Shown piece by piece: positions 17,017 through 25,019 of a stretch of DNA of 40,446 nt. This DNA comes from CAWGCE01 sp964480915. GTDB lineage: Bacteria > Planctomycetota > Planctomycetia > Pirellulales > Pirellulaceae. The notes below the pieces were generated by a model that was not told where the DNA came from, searched no databases, and saw only the letters and a program-made list of their open reading frames with translations. How positions within the stretch are numbered: the stretch's first letter is position 1; every line of letters begins with the position of its first letter. Location: positions 1 through 40,446 of the forward strand of contig CAYZRS010000048.1 in the NCBI GenBank assembly GCA_964480915.1, given 5' to 3'. Position numbers and translations under genes: made by a program.

Positions 17017-17754
17017 GTGCGCAGCCGGTCTGTTTCCGTTCCTTGTCGTAGTCGAGTTGGTTTCGTGGTTCGAATTTTTGCATCCCTGTCCTGTTTCACG
17101 GTCCTGCTGTTGCTGACCAATTTGGCGATCGGTCTCTACGGAGGCGATTACAACGGCGTTTCGTCCGAGTTGCGTGCTGCACAGGCGAAATTGAATTCGG
17201 TCTCGAAAGCGAATTCGATCGATACGGGCGAGTCTTCGCTGGAATCGCGGGACGACGTGTTAGCCCGGCTTGGCTCGATTCAAAAATATGTCCGGATTCA
17301 TATGTTGTTTGGAATCATGGCGACGTTGGTCGCCGTTTTGGTGCAGAGCATTGGCGTCACGTACTTCATTGGGACCGGTCGCTGGGGCAAAGAGGTTTGT
17401 GATACGTACCAGTTGCCGGACGAGTTAACTCGCCGTGGCACGCAGTTGAAGCGAAAGGCATTTCCGTGGGCGCTGCTTGGCATGGGGACCGTCCTGCTGA
17501 TCGCCTGTTTCGGTGCGGCGGCCGATCCGGGGACGCTTCGTGAAACGACAGCCAACTGGGTGCAGCCTCATTTTTGGGCAGCGATGCTGGGCACGATGTT
17601 CATCGCCTTCGCGCTTTGGCGGCAGTGGGGATACATTGGCGATAACCAACGATTGATTGAAGAGGTTGTGGCGGCGGTCCACGAAATTCGCGTCAAGCGT
17701 GGCTTGCCGGTCGATGACTCGTCAGCTTCCCGTTCGAGCGCACCGGCGGTCTAA
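17017..17754 (+). CDS. Four-helix integral membrane protein of unknown function
   Basis: 245 residues from GTG 17017; a later GTG at 17065 (VVRIFASL) is also possible and there is no clear ribosome site. Four hydrophobic helices lie at about 17-41, 95-119, 149-172 and 183-200. A polar loop of about 50 residues between the first two is probably extracytoplasmic or a short coiled coil (SSELRAAQAKLNSVSKAN). No catalytic motif is visible and I do not recognise the family. Its stop lies 2 bp before the dtd start, so the two are likely translated from one message. That linkage does not reveal a function. Confidence 0.65.
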   Translation: MRSRSVSVPCRSRVGFVVRIFASLSCFTVLLLLTNLAIGLYGGDYNGVSSELRAAQAKLNSVSKANSIDTGESSLESRDDVLARLGSIQKYVRIHMLFGIMATLVAVLVQSIGVTYFIGTGRWGKEVCDTYQLPDELTRRGTQLKRKAFPWALLGMGTVLLIACFGAAADPGTLRETTANWVQPHFWAAMLGTMFIAFALWRQWGYIGDNQRLIEEVVAAVHEIRVKRGLPVDDSSASRSSAPAV

Positions 17755-17756
17755 CC

Positions 17757-18206
17757 ATGCGAGCCTGCGTCCAACGTGTCAAACGTGGTTCAGTCACTGT
17801 CGACGGCCACGTGATTGGTCAGATTGGCCACGGTTTTGTCGTCCTACTTGGCGTAGCTGGTGACGATTCGGATACCGACCTCAAATACACCGCCGATAAG
17901 ATCATGAACCTCCGCGTCTTCGAAGACGATGCGGGCAAAATGAACTTGTCACTGGTCGATGTGGGTGGTCAGATGCTCGTTGTCAGTCAGTTCACGCTCA
18001 TGGGCGATTGCCGCAAAGGACGCCGTCCTTCATTCATCGCAGCGGCCCCGCCAGAGATGGCCATGGAGCGCTACGAGCAGTTCGTGGCTTACGTCCGCGA
18101 GCAGGGTGTTCACGTCGAGACCGGAAAATTCCAAGCGATGATGGACGTCGAGTTAGTCAACGACGGCCCAGTCACGATGTTGATCGATAGCCGGAAGGGC
18201 TTTTGA
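17757..18206 (+). CDS. dtd: D-aminoacyl-tRNA deacylase (DTD)
   Basis: 149 residues, the normal length for DTD. The enzyme hydrolyses D-amino acids (and Gly-tRNA(Ala)) from mischarged tRNAs in the cytoplasm, keeping the translation pool homochiral. Family motifs are present: MRACVQRVKRGSVTV at the start, LLGV, the active-site SQFTLMGDCRKGRRPSF, and the C-terminal NDGPVTMLIDS, corresponding to the GPVT signature with the cross-subunit proline. The start ATG 17757 is 2 bp after the upstream membrane-protein stop, without an obvious ribosome site of its own, so expression may depend on coupling. Confidence 0.95.
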   Translation: MRACVQRVKRGSVTVDGHVIGQIGHGFVVLLGVAGDDSDTDLKYTADKIMNLRVFEDDAGKMNLSLVDVGGQMLVVSQFTLMGDCRKGRRPSFIAAAPPEMAMERYEQFVAYVREQGVHVETGKFQAMMDVELVNDGPVTMLIDSRKGF

Positions 18207-18242
18207 TTGTCGAATCAAGCCGCACTCTTTTGTGGCCCACGA

Positions 18243-18265
18243 AACACAATTCTACGAATCGTGTT
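18243..18265 (-). terminator. Possible terminator between convergent genes
   Basis: A 10-bp stem with a 3-base loop (18243-18252 with 18256-18265) lies between the dtd stop and the stop of the minus-strand gene at 18285. It is fully paired on the minus strand, counting one G-U, and has one A-C mismatch on the plus strand. Only a short T-run follows on the minus strand, so it is a weak terminator at best. Confidence 0.4.
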
Positions 18266-18284
18266 GTCAGCGTGATCCCCCAAT

Positions 18285-19127
18285 TCACCGAATCGGTGGC
18301 CATGGACTTGGGCTCGTGCGCTGCCAGTCGCTGGGAGGGAGCTGTGGGACCGGTTGGCGGAATTGGTTTTCGGGGAATTGTTGCGGGTGCGCGTAGGGTT
18401 GCGGAGCAGGGTAGGGGGCGCCGGTCGGTATGGGATAGTCACCGTAGCCCGTTGTCGGTTGTTCGGCGTGCTGATGAGCGGTGTGGGCGTGACCCGTTTG
18501 AGGAGGATACGCAAAAATGAAGGCGACCATGGCGAATAACAGGCCATAGCTGATCAGGTTGGCTGACGGCCTGGAACTGAATAGCTTCAGAGCCGTCCCG
18601 AACGACTTCTTCAAACGGACGCCGACTCGCTTGCGCTCGATCGAATAAAATTCATCCAACAACAAATGCCAAAGATAACCCAATAGGACAGCGCCCGATT
18701 TGAAATAACGAATCGACGTACCACTGCACTCGCAGATATAGAAGATGACTCCGCCGGCAAGCAAGGCAGCCGGAATACTGTGCCACATGCCGCGATGCAC
18801 GGTCAGTCGGCGAATGATCTCGCCGACTCCAAAACGAATGATCAAGTAACCGAGCGAAACCGCTAACACGATCGTCTCGTTGCCCCAACCGAGCTCTTGA
18901 AAGCGATCCAATAACAGCAGGGGCGTCAGCAGCGAAACAATGCTGAGGCTCTCGCGCAGAATCACGGCATTGTCACTATCGACGTCGGGAAGGACGCCGG
19001 CGACGGCACACAGGCCACCCGCCAAGATGGAAGACTGCAGTGGCATACCGTAGACCGTGTGCCCGGCCGTGGCGTAGGCGGCTCCTAAGAGTCCGGCGGT
19101 CGTGATGTGTGTGGGGAAATTGGCCAT
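18285..19127 (-). CDS. Membrane-bound metal-dependent hydrolase, YdjM/DUF457 type, with Pro-rich tail
   Basis: 280 residues from ATG 19127. The N-terminus has FPTHITTAGLLGA and GVLPDVDSD; with the later HRGMWHSI and LWHLLLDEFY motifs this matches YdjM/DUF457 integral membrane hydrolases, whose His and Asp residues are thought to bind metal. About five hydrophobic helices are visible. The final ~75 residues, from PPQTGHAHTAHQHAEQ on, are rich in Pro, Gln, Tyr and His and end in SPSPWPPIR; this tail is not part of the usual family. A similar tail occurs on the divergent CvpA protein. The substrate is unknown. Confidence 0.8.
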   Translation of the reverse strand: MANFPTHITTAGLLGAAYATAGHTVYGMPLQSSILAGGLCAVAGVLPDVDSDNAVILRESLSIVSLLTPLLLLDRFQELGWGNETIVLAVSLGYLIIRFGVGEIIRRLTVHRGMWHSIPAALLAGGVIFYICECSGTSIRYFKSGAVLLGYLWHLLLDEFYSIERKRVGVRLKKSFGTALKLFSSRPSANLISYGLLFAMVAFIFAYPPQTGHAHTAHQHAEQPTTGYGDYPIPTGAPYPAPQPYAHPQQFPENQFRQPVPQLPPSDWQRTSPSPWPPIR

Positions 19128-19246
19128 GGTTTGCTCATGATCTCGAAAAAAGCCGGCTATGAGTACAAGAATCGGCGGTTGTGAACGAATAGTTGCGTAG
19201 CGAGCTTAGGAAGCATCGGTAGGGGGCCCAAACTGCGATAAAACGC

Positions 19247-19270
19247 ACCGTCACTGCTAGCAATGACGGT
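19247..19270. promoter_or_regulatory. 24-bp near-palindrome between divergent genes
   Basis: ACCGTCACTGCT is followed directly by AGCAATGACGGT: the two 12-base halves are inverted repeats with one mismatch, and the centre TGCTAGCA is a perfect palindrome. It lies 120 bp before the hydrolase start (19127) and 152 bp before the CvpA start (19423). It looks like a protein-binding operator shared by both genes. There is no T-run, so a terminator is unlikely. Confidence 0.5.
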
Positions 19271-19409
19271 ATTGCTGTCACTGGTGGGTCGAACGGAGAA
19301 ACCAATCGCTTCGCGGATGTGTCGTGAATGACCTTCCGCCGGACAGGTCGGATTCCTATACTTCCGCCGGTTTTTCAGGGCGATCTGACGTCGCGCTGGT
19401 TGATGATTC

Positions 19410-19414
19410 AGGAG
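19410..19414 (+). promoter_or_regulatory. Shine-Dalgarno AGGAG for the start at 19423
   Basis: AGGAG sits 8 bases before ATG 19423 and favours this start over GTG 19324, whose extra 33 residues have no family counterpart. Confidence 0.6.
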
Positions 19415-19422
19415 CCTTCAAA

Positions 19423-20202
19423 ATGCAGATTTATGACACCATCATGCTGGTGGTTGTGGCCGCCACGGCATTTCTCGGTTGGCGGAAGGGGATGGTGTCT
19501 CAGGTTGCATCCATTGTCTCGCTAATTGCCAGCTTCTTTGTCGCCAGCAATTTCTACCAAGAAGCTGCCACGCACGTGAATGCGCCGTCGCCTTGGAATC
19601 AGGTTGCTGCGTTCGGAGGATTGTATCTGGGGACGTCGTTGATCGTCTGGGTTTTCTCAAAATCGATCCGGTCGTCGGTCGAGCGGATGAAATTGAAAGA
19701 CTTTGACTACCAAATGGGCGGCCTCTTAGGGGCGATCAAGGGAGTCGGTATTGCCTGTGCGATCACGTTGGTTGCCGTCAATCTACTGACGCCCAATACG
19801 AGTACGCCGATCGTGCAATCGAAATCGGGCGGGATTGTATCGCGAATTGTCCATACGTTCGGCCCGTTTATGCCTCAGCGGATGCAGCCATTCTTGGTCC
19901 AATATGTGCAACGTTTGGACGAAGCGATTGGCACTCCCGGTGACCCGTACGGTTCGCCAGGCCAACCGACTTATCCCTACGCTGGTCAAACGGGCCAACC
20001 GGGCGCTCCTTATCAAGTTCCTGGCGGATACCAGCCTCCGACGTATCAGAATCCCGATCCGGCCCCCAACAGCTATCCGTATGGTGGGGCTCCGAGCGGA
20101 ACGTACGGTCAATCGCCGCAGTACGTACCACCGACGAGCCCACCGTCGTGGCCCAACATTCCGGAAAATGCGGGTCAGCCCAATGACGGGTTTCGGTACT
20201 AG
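19423..20202 (+). CDS. CvpA family membrane protein with Pro/Tyr/Gln-rich C-terminal tail
   Basis: 259 residues from ATG 19423. The first ~165 residues match the CvpA family: IYDTIMLVVVAATAFLGWRKGMV, SLIASFFVASNF, then two further helices, including MGGLLGAIKGVGIACAITLVAV near 110-130. In enterobacteria CvpA is needed for colicin V production or export and for envelope homeostasis; the exact role here is unknown. The remaining ~90 residues are a low-complexity tail rich in Pro, Tyr, Gly and Gln (YGSPGQPTYPYAGQTGQPG), ending near SPPSWPNIPENAG, which resembles the end of the divergent hydrolase. Membrane topology of the tail cannot be set. Confidence 0.82.
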   Translation: MQIYDTIMLVVVAATAFLGWRKGMVSQVASIVSLIASFFVASNFYQEAATHVNAPSPWNQVAAFGGLYLGTSLIVWVFSKSIRSSVERMKLKDFDYQMGGLLGAIKGVGIACAITLVAVNLLTPNTSTPIVQSKSGGIVSRIVHTFGPFMPQRMQPFLVQYVQRLDEAIGTPGDPYGSPGQPTYPYAGQTGQPGAPYQVPGGYQPPTYQNPDPAPNSYPYGGAPSGTYGQSPQYVPPTSPPSWPNIPENAGQPNDGFRY

Positions 20203-20773
20203 TTAGGCAGTCTGAACCGCCGTCGGGCCTAGTGTCCTGTTCCTTCCATTGGCCATTGGCGAGTGGCGCTGGCGATCTGTCGGCGTGATAACAGCGCTCT
20301 TTGAGTGCTCCAACGGACGGCCAGTTAGCGCCCAGTTCGCGTTCAGTTAGCGCCCAGTTAGCGCCCAGTCGACTCCCGATTTCATCCGTCCGTTTGCAAT
20401 CGATCGCGTTTCGTGGCGCACCCGTCTTTCACGATCGGTGGTTCGTATCGTCAGTCGGGAGCATTGATCTTGGGTTCGACCACGCGTCGCGGATAGACTT
20501 CGTTTTGACGCGCATTCCGGCGCGGGAACGGGTGCCGAACGTCGCTGCGATCCTTGCGGGGCATGACGGCCAAGAGACGAAGCCGGAAACCGTGAAATGG
20601 CTAAAACCACGGGAAATCTGGGTCTCTTACCGAACATAAGAAACATTATCGGACGTTGGGGAGAGGCTTGAATTGGGGCCTCTATCCAGTGTTCTGTACA
20701 TCGCGCGAACATCGGTTTTAGGGACCGGCGCTGACGATTGCCCGATTGCCGCCTGTTGGCCGTCAGTTCGCGA
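20203..20773. other. Intergenic stretch without convincing genes
   Basis: This 571-bp gap separates the ends of the convergent CvpA and asd genes. Frames of about 110-120 codons on either strand lack recognisable motifs, start at poor codons and run through the tandem repeat, so I do not call them. The stretch contains the 11-bp tandem repeat at 20322 and an imperfect inverted repeat near 20731-20766 (CTGACG and CGTCAG) without a T-run. I see no tRNA-like cloverleaf or mobile element ends. Confidence 0.6.
20322..20369. repeat. Tandem 11-bp repeat, about 4.4 copies
   Basis: Units start at 20322, 20333, 20344 and 20355. Units 1, 3 and 4 are CAGTTAGCGCC exactly; unit 2 is CAGTTCGCGTT. A partial CAGT follows at 20366. 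The period is close to one helical turn. Confidence 0.85.
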
Positions 20774-21871
20774 TTAGAGTCGACCGAGCAAGATCAGCAG
20801 CATCCGGCGAAGTGGTTCGGCAGCGCCCCACAACAGTTGATCACCAACCGTGAAGCAGGTGAGAAATTCTGGCCCCAGGGTCATCTTTCGCAGCCGCCCC
20901 ACCGGTACGTTCATGGTTCCGGAAACGGCCGTCGGTGTCAGCTCGCGACAGGTGACTTCGCGGTCGTTGGGGACGAGTCGAACCCATTCGTTCGCGCCGG
21001 CGATCGCCTCTTCGATCTCGGGCACGGGCACATCGCTCGTTAACTTAACCGTCACAGCCTGACTGTGGCAGCGCATGGCACCTACGCGCACGCATTGTCC
21101 ATCGATCGGAATGAATGTGTCGGTGGCGAGGATTTTGTTGGTTTCGTTCTCCCCTTTCCATTCTTCGCGAGTCTGTCCATTTTCCATCAACCGGTCGATC
21201 CACGGGATGAGGCTGCCGGCCAACGGGACACCGAAATTGTCACTGGGAACGTCTCCCGACCGCAGCTTGGCGGTCACGGTTCGTTCGAGTTCCAACGCTG
21301 TTTGGCCGGCCGATTGGCAGGCTGAAAGTGAACCCATCTGCTCGACCAATTCGACCATGTTCTTTGCACCGGCTCCGGAAGCCGATTGGTAAGTCATGGT
21401 CGACATCCATTCGACCCATCCTCGTTCAAACAGCCCCATCAGCCCCATCAGCATCAAACTGACCGTACAGTTACCTCCGACGTAGTCCCTAATTCCGGCA
21501 GCGAGTCCTCGGTCGATGACCGCCCGATTGACCGGGTCGAGAACGATCAGGCTCGAATCCTGCATCCGCAGCGCCGAGGCGGCATCGATCCAGAATCCGT
21601 CCCAGCCGGTGGCCCGTAGTTGGGGATGAACGTCCTTCGTGTAGTCACCGCCCTGGCAGCTAACAATGATGTCCATTCGGGCCAGGTCATCGATCGATGT
21701 GGCATCTTGGAGCGGCGACGATTCGCCGGCCACGTCAGGTCCCGCTTGACCTGCTTGCGAGGTAGAAAAAAATGTCGCTTCAAAGCCAACGAAGTCGTTT
21801 TCCGATGCCAGTCGATCGATCAGAACCGATCCGACCATGCCCCGCCAACCCACGAATCCCACGTTCTTCAT
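20774..21871 (-). CDS. asd: Aspartate-semialdehyde dehydrogenase
   Basis: 365 residues, close to the E. coli enzyme. It reduces aspartyl-beta-phosphate to aspartate semialdehyde with NADPH, the branch point to lysine, meso-diaminopimelate, threonine and methionine. The NADP-binding turn GWRGMVGS lies at residues 8-15, the active-site GGNCTVSLML carries Cys135, and SASGAGAKNM and the later RVGAMRCHSQA contribute substrate-binding residues. The Asd type is the Gram-negative (E. coli-like) one rather than the archaeal/Gram-positive one. It lies 120 bp downstream of accA in the same direction and may share its message. I see no strong terminator after it. Confidence 0.95.
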   Translation of the reverse strand: MKNVGFVGWRGMVGSVLIDRLASENDFVGFEATFFSTSQAGQAGPDVAGESSPLQDATSIDDLARMDIIVSCQGGDYTKDVHPQLRATGWDGFWIDAASALRMQDSSLIVLDPVNRAVIDRGLAAGIRDYVGGNCTVSLMLMGLMGLFERGWVEWMSTMTYQSASGAGAKNMVELVEQMGSLSACQSAGQTALELERTVTAKLRSGDVPSDNFGVPLAGSLIPWIDRLMENGQTREEWKGENETNKILATDTFIPIDGQCVRVGAMRCHSQAVTVKLTSDVPVPEIEEAIAGANEWVRLVPNDREVTCRELTPTAVSGTMNVPVGRLRKMTLGPEFLTCFTVGDQLLWGAAEPLRRMLLILLGRL

Positions 21872-21991
21872 GTCAAAACCTAACTAGCCTGTTGTAGTGC
21901 GATGATCCGCACGGAAAGCCCACTCGCATTCGAAACCGTAGATACAGATTTGTAGCTAGAGAATATAGGCCGCCACCGCTGGGGTGCTGCC

Positions 21992-22981
21992 CTAATCTGT
22001 TGTTTCTGTTGTAGCGCCGGTCGTCGATTCGAGGAAGACACCGATCTTACGGAATCTGTCGTAGCGGTCGTCCAGGAGTTCGTTAGGGCTTTTCGGCGAT
22101 AGCTCACGCAACGCGTTTTGCACGAACCGTTTGATATTGGCGGCCATTTGATGGTGATCACGATGAGCGCCTCCCAGAGGTTCGGGAATCACCTCATCGA
22201 CGACTCCTAGCCGCTGGAGATCGTCCGAACGGAATCGCAACGCCTTCGCGGCCTGTTCTTTGAATTCGTGGCTCTTCCACAGGATGCCGGCGCACCCTTC
22301 CGGACTAATCACGGAATAGTAGGAATTTTCCAGCATGGCGACGCGATCGCCGACACCGATTCCCAAGGCACCGCCGCTGCCACCTTCACCGATCACCACG
22401 CATACGATGGGCGTGGGAATGCGTGACATTTCGAACATGTTCTCGGCAATCGCTTGCGATTGGCCCCGCTCTTCTGCGCCAACGCCCGGATAGGCGCCCG
22501 GCGTATCGATAAAGCAAACAACGGGAATGCCATACTTGGCCGCCATCTGAATTTTCAAGAGTGCTTTGCGATATCCTTCTGGATGAGCGCATCCGAAGTA
22601 GCAGTCGGTCCGCTCTTTGACGTTCCGCCCTTTTTGATGTCCGACGAACATGATCTTGGTGCCGCCCAGCTTGGCAAAGCCAGTGAGCATCGCATGATCG
22701 TCCCCGAAGCGGCGATCGCCGTGCAGTTCAACAAACTCATCAAAGATGATCGGAACGTAGTCGGCCGTTTGCGGACGATTGGGGTGACGTGAAACGCGGA
22801 CGGTTTCCCAGGGCGTGAGATTGGCGTAAATCTCTTTGGTGGTTTGCACCAATTGCCGGCGCAATTCTCTCAATTCGTCGGAATGCTCGACTTCATTGCC
22901 CTGTTTTTGAATCTCTTCGATTTGCGCTTCGAGTTCGTAGATGGGTTTTTCGAATTCGAGTGCTTGGTTGCCGCGTTGCAT
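21992..22981 (-). CDS. accA: Acetyl-CoA carboxylase carboxyltransferase subunit alpha
   Basis: Carboxyltransferase alpha subunit; with AccD it transfers CO2 from biotin to acetyl-CoA, giving malonyl-CoA for fatty acid synthesis. It is 329 residues if it starts at ATG 22981 (MQRGNQALEFEKPIYELE), comparable to E. coli AccA (319). The frame extends to 23122 but that extension lacks family similarity. Motifs include FDEFVELHGDRRFGDD, FVGHQKGR, FIDTPGAYPGVGAEERGQ, GEGGSGGALGIGVGD and PEGCAGILWK, forming the crotonase-like fold. AccD and the biotin subunits are not in the window. A Ser/Thr kinase gene ends 180 bp upstream in the same direction, so co-transcription is possible. Confidence 0.94.
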   Translation of the reverse strand: MQRGNQALEFEKPIYELEAQIEEIQKQGNEVEHSDELRELRRQLVQTTKEIYANLTPWETVRVSRHPNRPQTADYVPIIFDEFVELHGDRRFGDDHAMLTGFAKLGGTKIMFVGHQKGRNVKERTDCYFGCAHPEGYRKALLKIQMAAKYGIPVVCFIDTPGAYPGVGAEERGQSQAIAENMFEMSRIPTPIVCVVIGEGGSGGALGIGVGDRVAMLENSYYSVISPEGCAGILWKSHEFKEQAAKALRFRSDDLQRLGVVDEVIPEPLGGAHRDHHQMAANIKRFVQNALRELSPKSPNELLDDRYDRFRKIGVFLESTTGATTETTD

Positions 22982-23161
22982 CGTCGTGTCGCTAGAACGC
23001 TCGTCAAGCGAGCGATCCCTCTTGAGATTTCGTGATACCAGAATCGCTCTAGTATCCATTACGGAGGCCGGCTGCGCCAACAGCTTCCACGAAAAATCGA
23101 GCACTTCGTCGGCCGGCAGCAAGGCGGCCGGGCCACCTGCTCTTGCCTATGCAGCGGCAAC

Positions 23162-24019
23162 TTAGGACGGTTTGAGCTTCCGTTTCCAGACACGCACCTT
23201 GTTCATCTGATCGACGATTTCATGCATGTTGTTTGGCCGTTTGTCCATTTTCTTGGCCATCATCGATTGAACCAATTGCGAAAATGCACTGGTGACTTCA
23301 TCGACATGGGCCGCAATCACGGGCGTTGGGGTTTTGAGGTGCTTTCCTAAGAGCTCATCCTCACTGTTGCCCGTAAAGGGAGGACGGCCGACGCACAATT
23401 CAAATAGCGTACAACCAAAACCATAGATATCAGTGCGCTCGTCCAGTGATTCGTTGCGGATCTGTTCTGGCGCCATGTAACTGCGGGTGCCTTGCACAAG
23501 CCCTTTCTTCCCGCCAAATAACGAGCCAAATCCGCCCTTCTTCTTGCGTGTCAGTTTCTGGGCAATCGCAAAGTCGATCAGACGTAGCTCGCCCTCTTCG
23601 CTCAAAAGGAAATTGTCTGGCTTCACATCGCGGTGGACCCAGCCGGCGTCGTGCATATGTCCCAGCGCCGCGGCACCGTCGGTGGCGATCGCTGCCATGT
23701 GTTTGGTCAGCCAGTCAGGATGCTCCCGCAACGACTGTTTCAGGTTCGGTGCCTTGAACAATTCCATCGAGACATAAGGTACGCCTTTGGCGACGTCAAA
23801 TTCGAAGACCGAGTTGATCTTCGGATGGTTGAGCGAACTGCCAACGGTGAACTCGTGTTTCATCGAGGCGACTTCGGCCGCATCTTTGGCGTTGTCCGAG
23901 CGCAGCGCCTTGACGGCGATGCGCTTGTTGTCGATGGGATTGATGGCTTCCCAAATATGCGACGCACTGCCGCCACGAATGAGCTTCAGAAGACGATAAG
24001 GACCGATGTAATCTGCCAC
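23162..24019 (-). CDS. Small Ser/Thr protein kinase with DFA in place of DFG
   Basis: 285 residues from GTG 24019, consisting of a kinase domain alone without membrane helix or sensor. It has the invariant lysine K37 (IAVKAL), HRDVKPDN at 129-136, and MAPEQ with APE at 183-185. The DFG motif is DFA (149-151), and the Gly loop is degenerate (IRGGSASHIW, third Gly replaced by Ala). HRD and K37 are intact, so it is probably still active, but that is not certain. The activation segment is unusually Gly/Lys-rich (RKKKGGFGSLFGGKKG). It precedes accA and asd on the same strand, which invites the idea of regulating metabolism; this is inference only. Confidence 0.9.
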   Translation of the reverse strand: MADYIGPYRLLKLIRGGSASHIWEAINPIDNKRIAVKALRSDNAKDAAEVASMKHEFTVGSSLNHPKINSVFEFDVAKGVPYVSMELFKAPNLKQSLREHPDWLTKHMAAIATDGAAALGHMHDAGWVHRDVKPDNFLLSEEGELRLIDFAIAQKLTRKKKGGFGSLFGGKKGLVQGTRSYMAPEQIRNESLDERTDIYGFGCTLFELCVGRPPFTGNSEDELLGKHLKTPTPVIAAHVDEVTSAFSQLVQSMMAKKMDKRPNNMHEIVDQMNKVRVWKRKLKPS

Positions 24020-24210
24020 GGTGTTTGAGCTCGGCTCCTTGCATCATTGCTCGGTCAAAGTGCCATTGCGGCTACTTGAGGACGAGGCAAACGACACACA
24101 TACGATTCCCCTGAATGACGCCAACTGGTTCCGTCGACGCTGACCCGCTTGCCTCTTATCAATGTTAACCAGAACCGGGCAATTGAGGAAGGTCCGCGTT
24201 GCCTGTTCCA

Positions 24211-24999
24211 TTACTCGTAATCCACTTCCGCCAGAAAAAGCCCCTGCGGCGGTGCTGTTTTCCCCGCAGCCGTCCGGTCCTTCGCTGCGAGGACCTCGGC
24301 CGGCCAATGGGTCGCCCTGCCCTGCCCGACCTCGACCAGCGTGCCCACAATATTGCGAACCATGCGGTAGAGGAAACCGTTGGCGCCAATCGACAGCACA
24401 ATGTCGGTGGCGGTGGTGCCGCGATGCTCGTTGGAGACGCGGCCCACTGTCAGTAAATCGACGCGACGAACGGTGGTGGCTCTTTCCGATCCGGCCGCTT
24501 GGAAACTGACGAAATCATGTTCGCCAACGAGCGCCTGGGCTGCCGTGTGCATCGCCGCTTCGTCCAGCTTTCCCCGGATGAACCAACAGTGGTTTTGCCT
24601 CGTCACGTCGTGGTGTAAGCCATCCTGCAGGATGTAGGTGTAGCGTTTGTGCTTTGCGCTTCGTAGTGCACAAAAGTCGTCCGCGGCCTGTTCGGCTTTC
24701 AAAATGCGAATGTCGAGCGGCAAGTTCGCGTTGAGGGCTCGTTCGATGTCCCGAGCGGTTAACCGGCTTTCTATCTGGAAACTGGCAACTTGTCCCAAGG
24801 CGTGGACGCCGGAATCGGTACGACCACTGCCGGTGATGCGAACTGACTGGCCGGTCACTTTTCGGATTGCCGTTTCGATCTCTTGCTGGATCGTGTTGCC
24901 ATTGGCTTGTGATTGCCAGCCCGAATAGGCCGTCCCGTCATAGCTGATGGTCAGCTTGAAATTCGTCACGTTCGAGGTTGAATTTGGTTCCGCAGTCAT
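24211..24999 (-). CDS. truA: tRNA pseudouridine(38-40) synthase
   Basis: 262 residues from ATG 24999; the longer frame to 25233 overlaps the upstream gene and lacks similarity. TruA converts uridines 38, 39 and 40 in the anticodon stem-loop of tRNAs to pseudouridine. Motifs are YDGTAYSGWQSQ, SGRTDSGVHALGQVASF with catalytic Asp62, RSAKHKRYTYIL, LVGEHDFVSFQAAGSE and FLYRMVRNIVGTLVEVG. The C-terminus has the usual APPQGLFLAEV. The start is 20 bp after the stop of the HTTM-like gene, so it is probably in that transcription unit. Confidence 0.94.
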   Translation of the reverse strand: MTAEPNSTSNVTNFKLTISYDGTAYSGWQSQANGNTIQQEIETAIRKVTGQSVRITGSGRTDSGVHALGQVASFQIESRLTARDIERALNANLPLDIRILKAEQAADDFCALRSAKHKRYTYILQDGLHHDVTRQNHCWFIRGKLDEAAMHTAAQALVGEHDFVSFQAAGSERATTVRRVDLLTVGRVSNEHRGTTATDIVLSIGANGFLYRMVRNIVGTLVEVGQGRATHWPAEVLAAKDRTAAGKTAPPQGLFLAEVDYE

Positions 25000-25019
25000 A
25001 AGGCTTTGGGTGCCCTGCC

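Noticed and set aside
20301..20639. Frame of 112 codons in the 20.2-20.8 kb gap
   Set aside because: It starts at TTG, runs through the 11-bp tandem repeat and encodes no recognisable domain.
20731..20766. Inverted repeat after asd as a terminator
   Set aside because: The stem is imperfect and long-looped, and there is no T-run, so it does not qualify.
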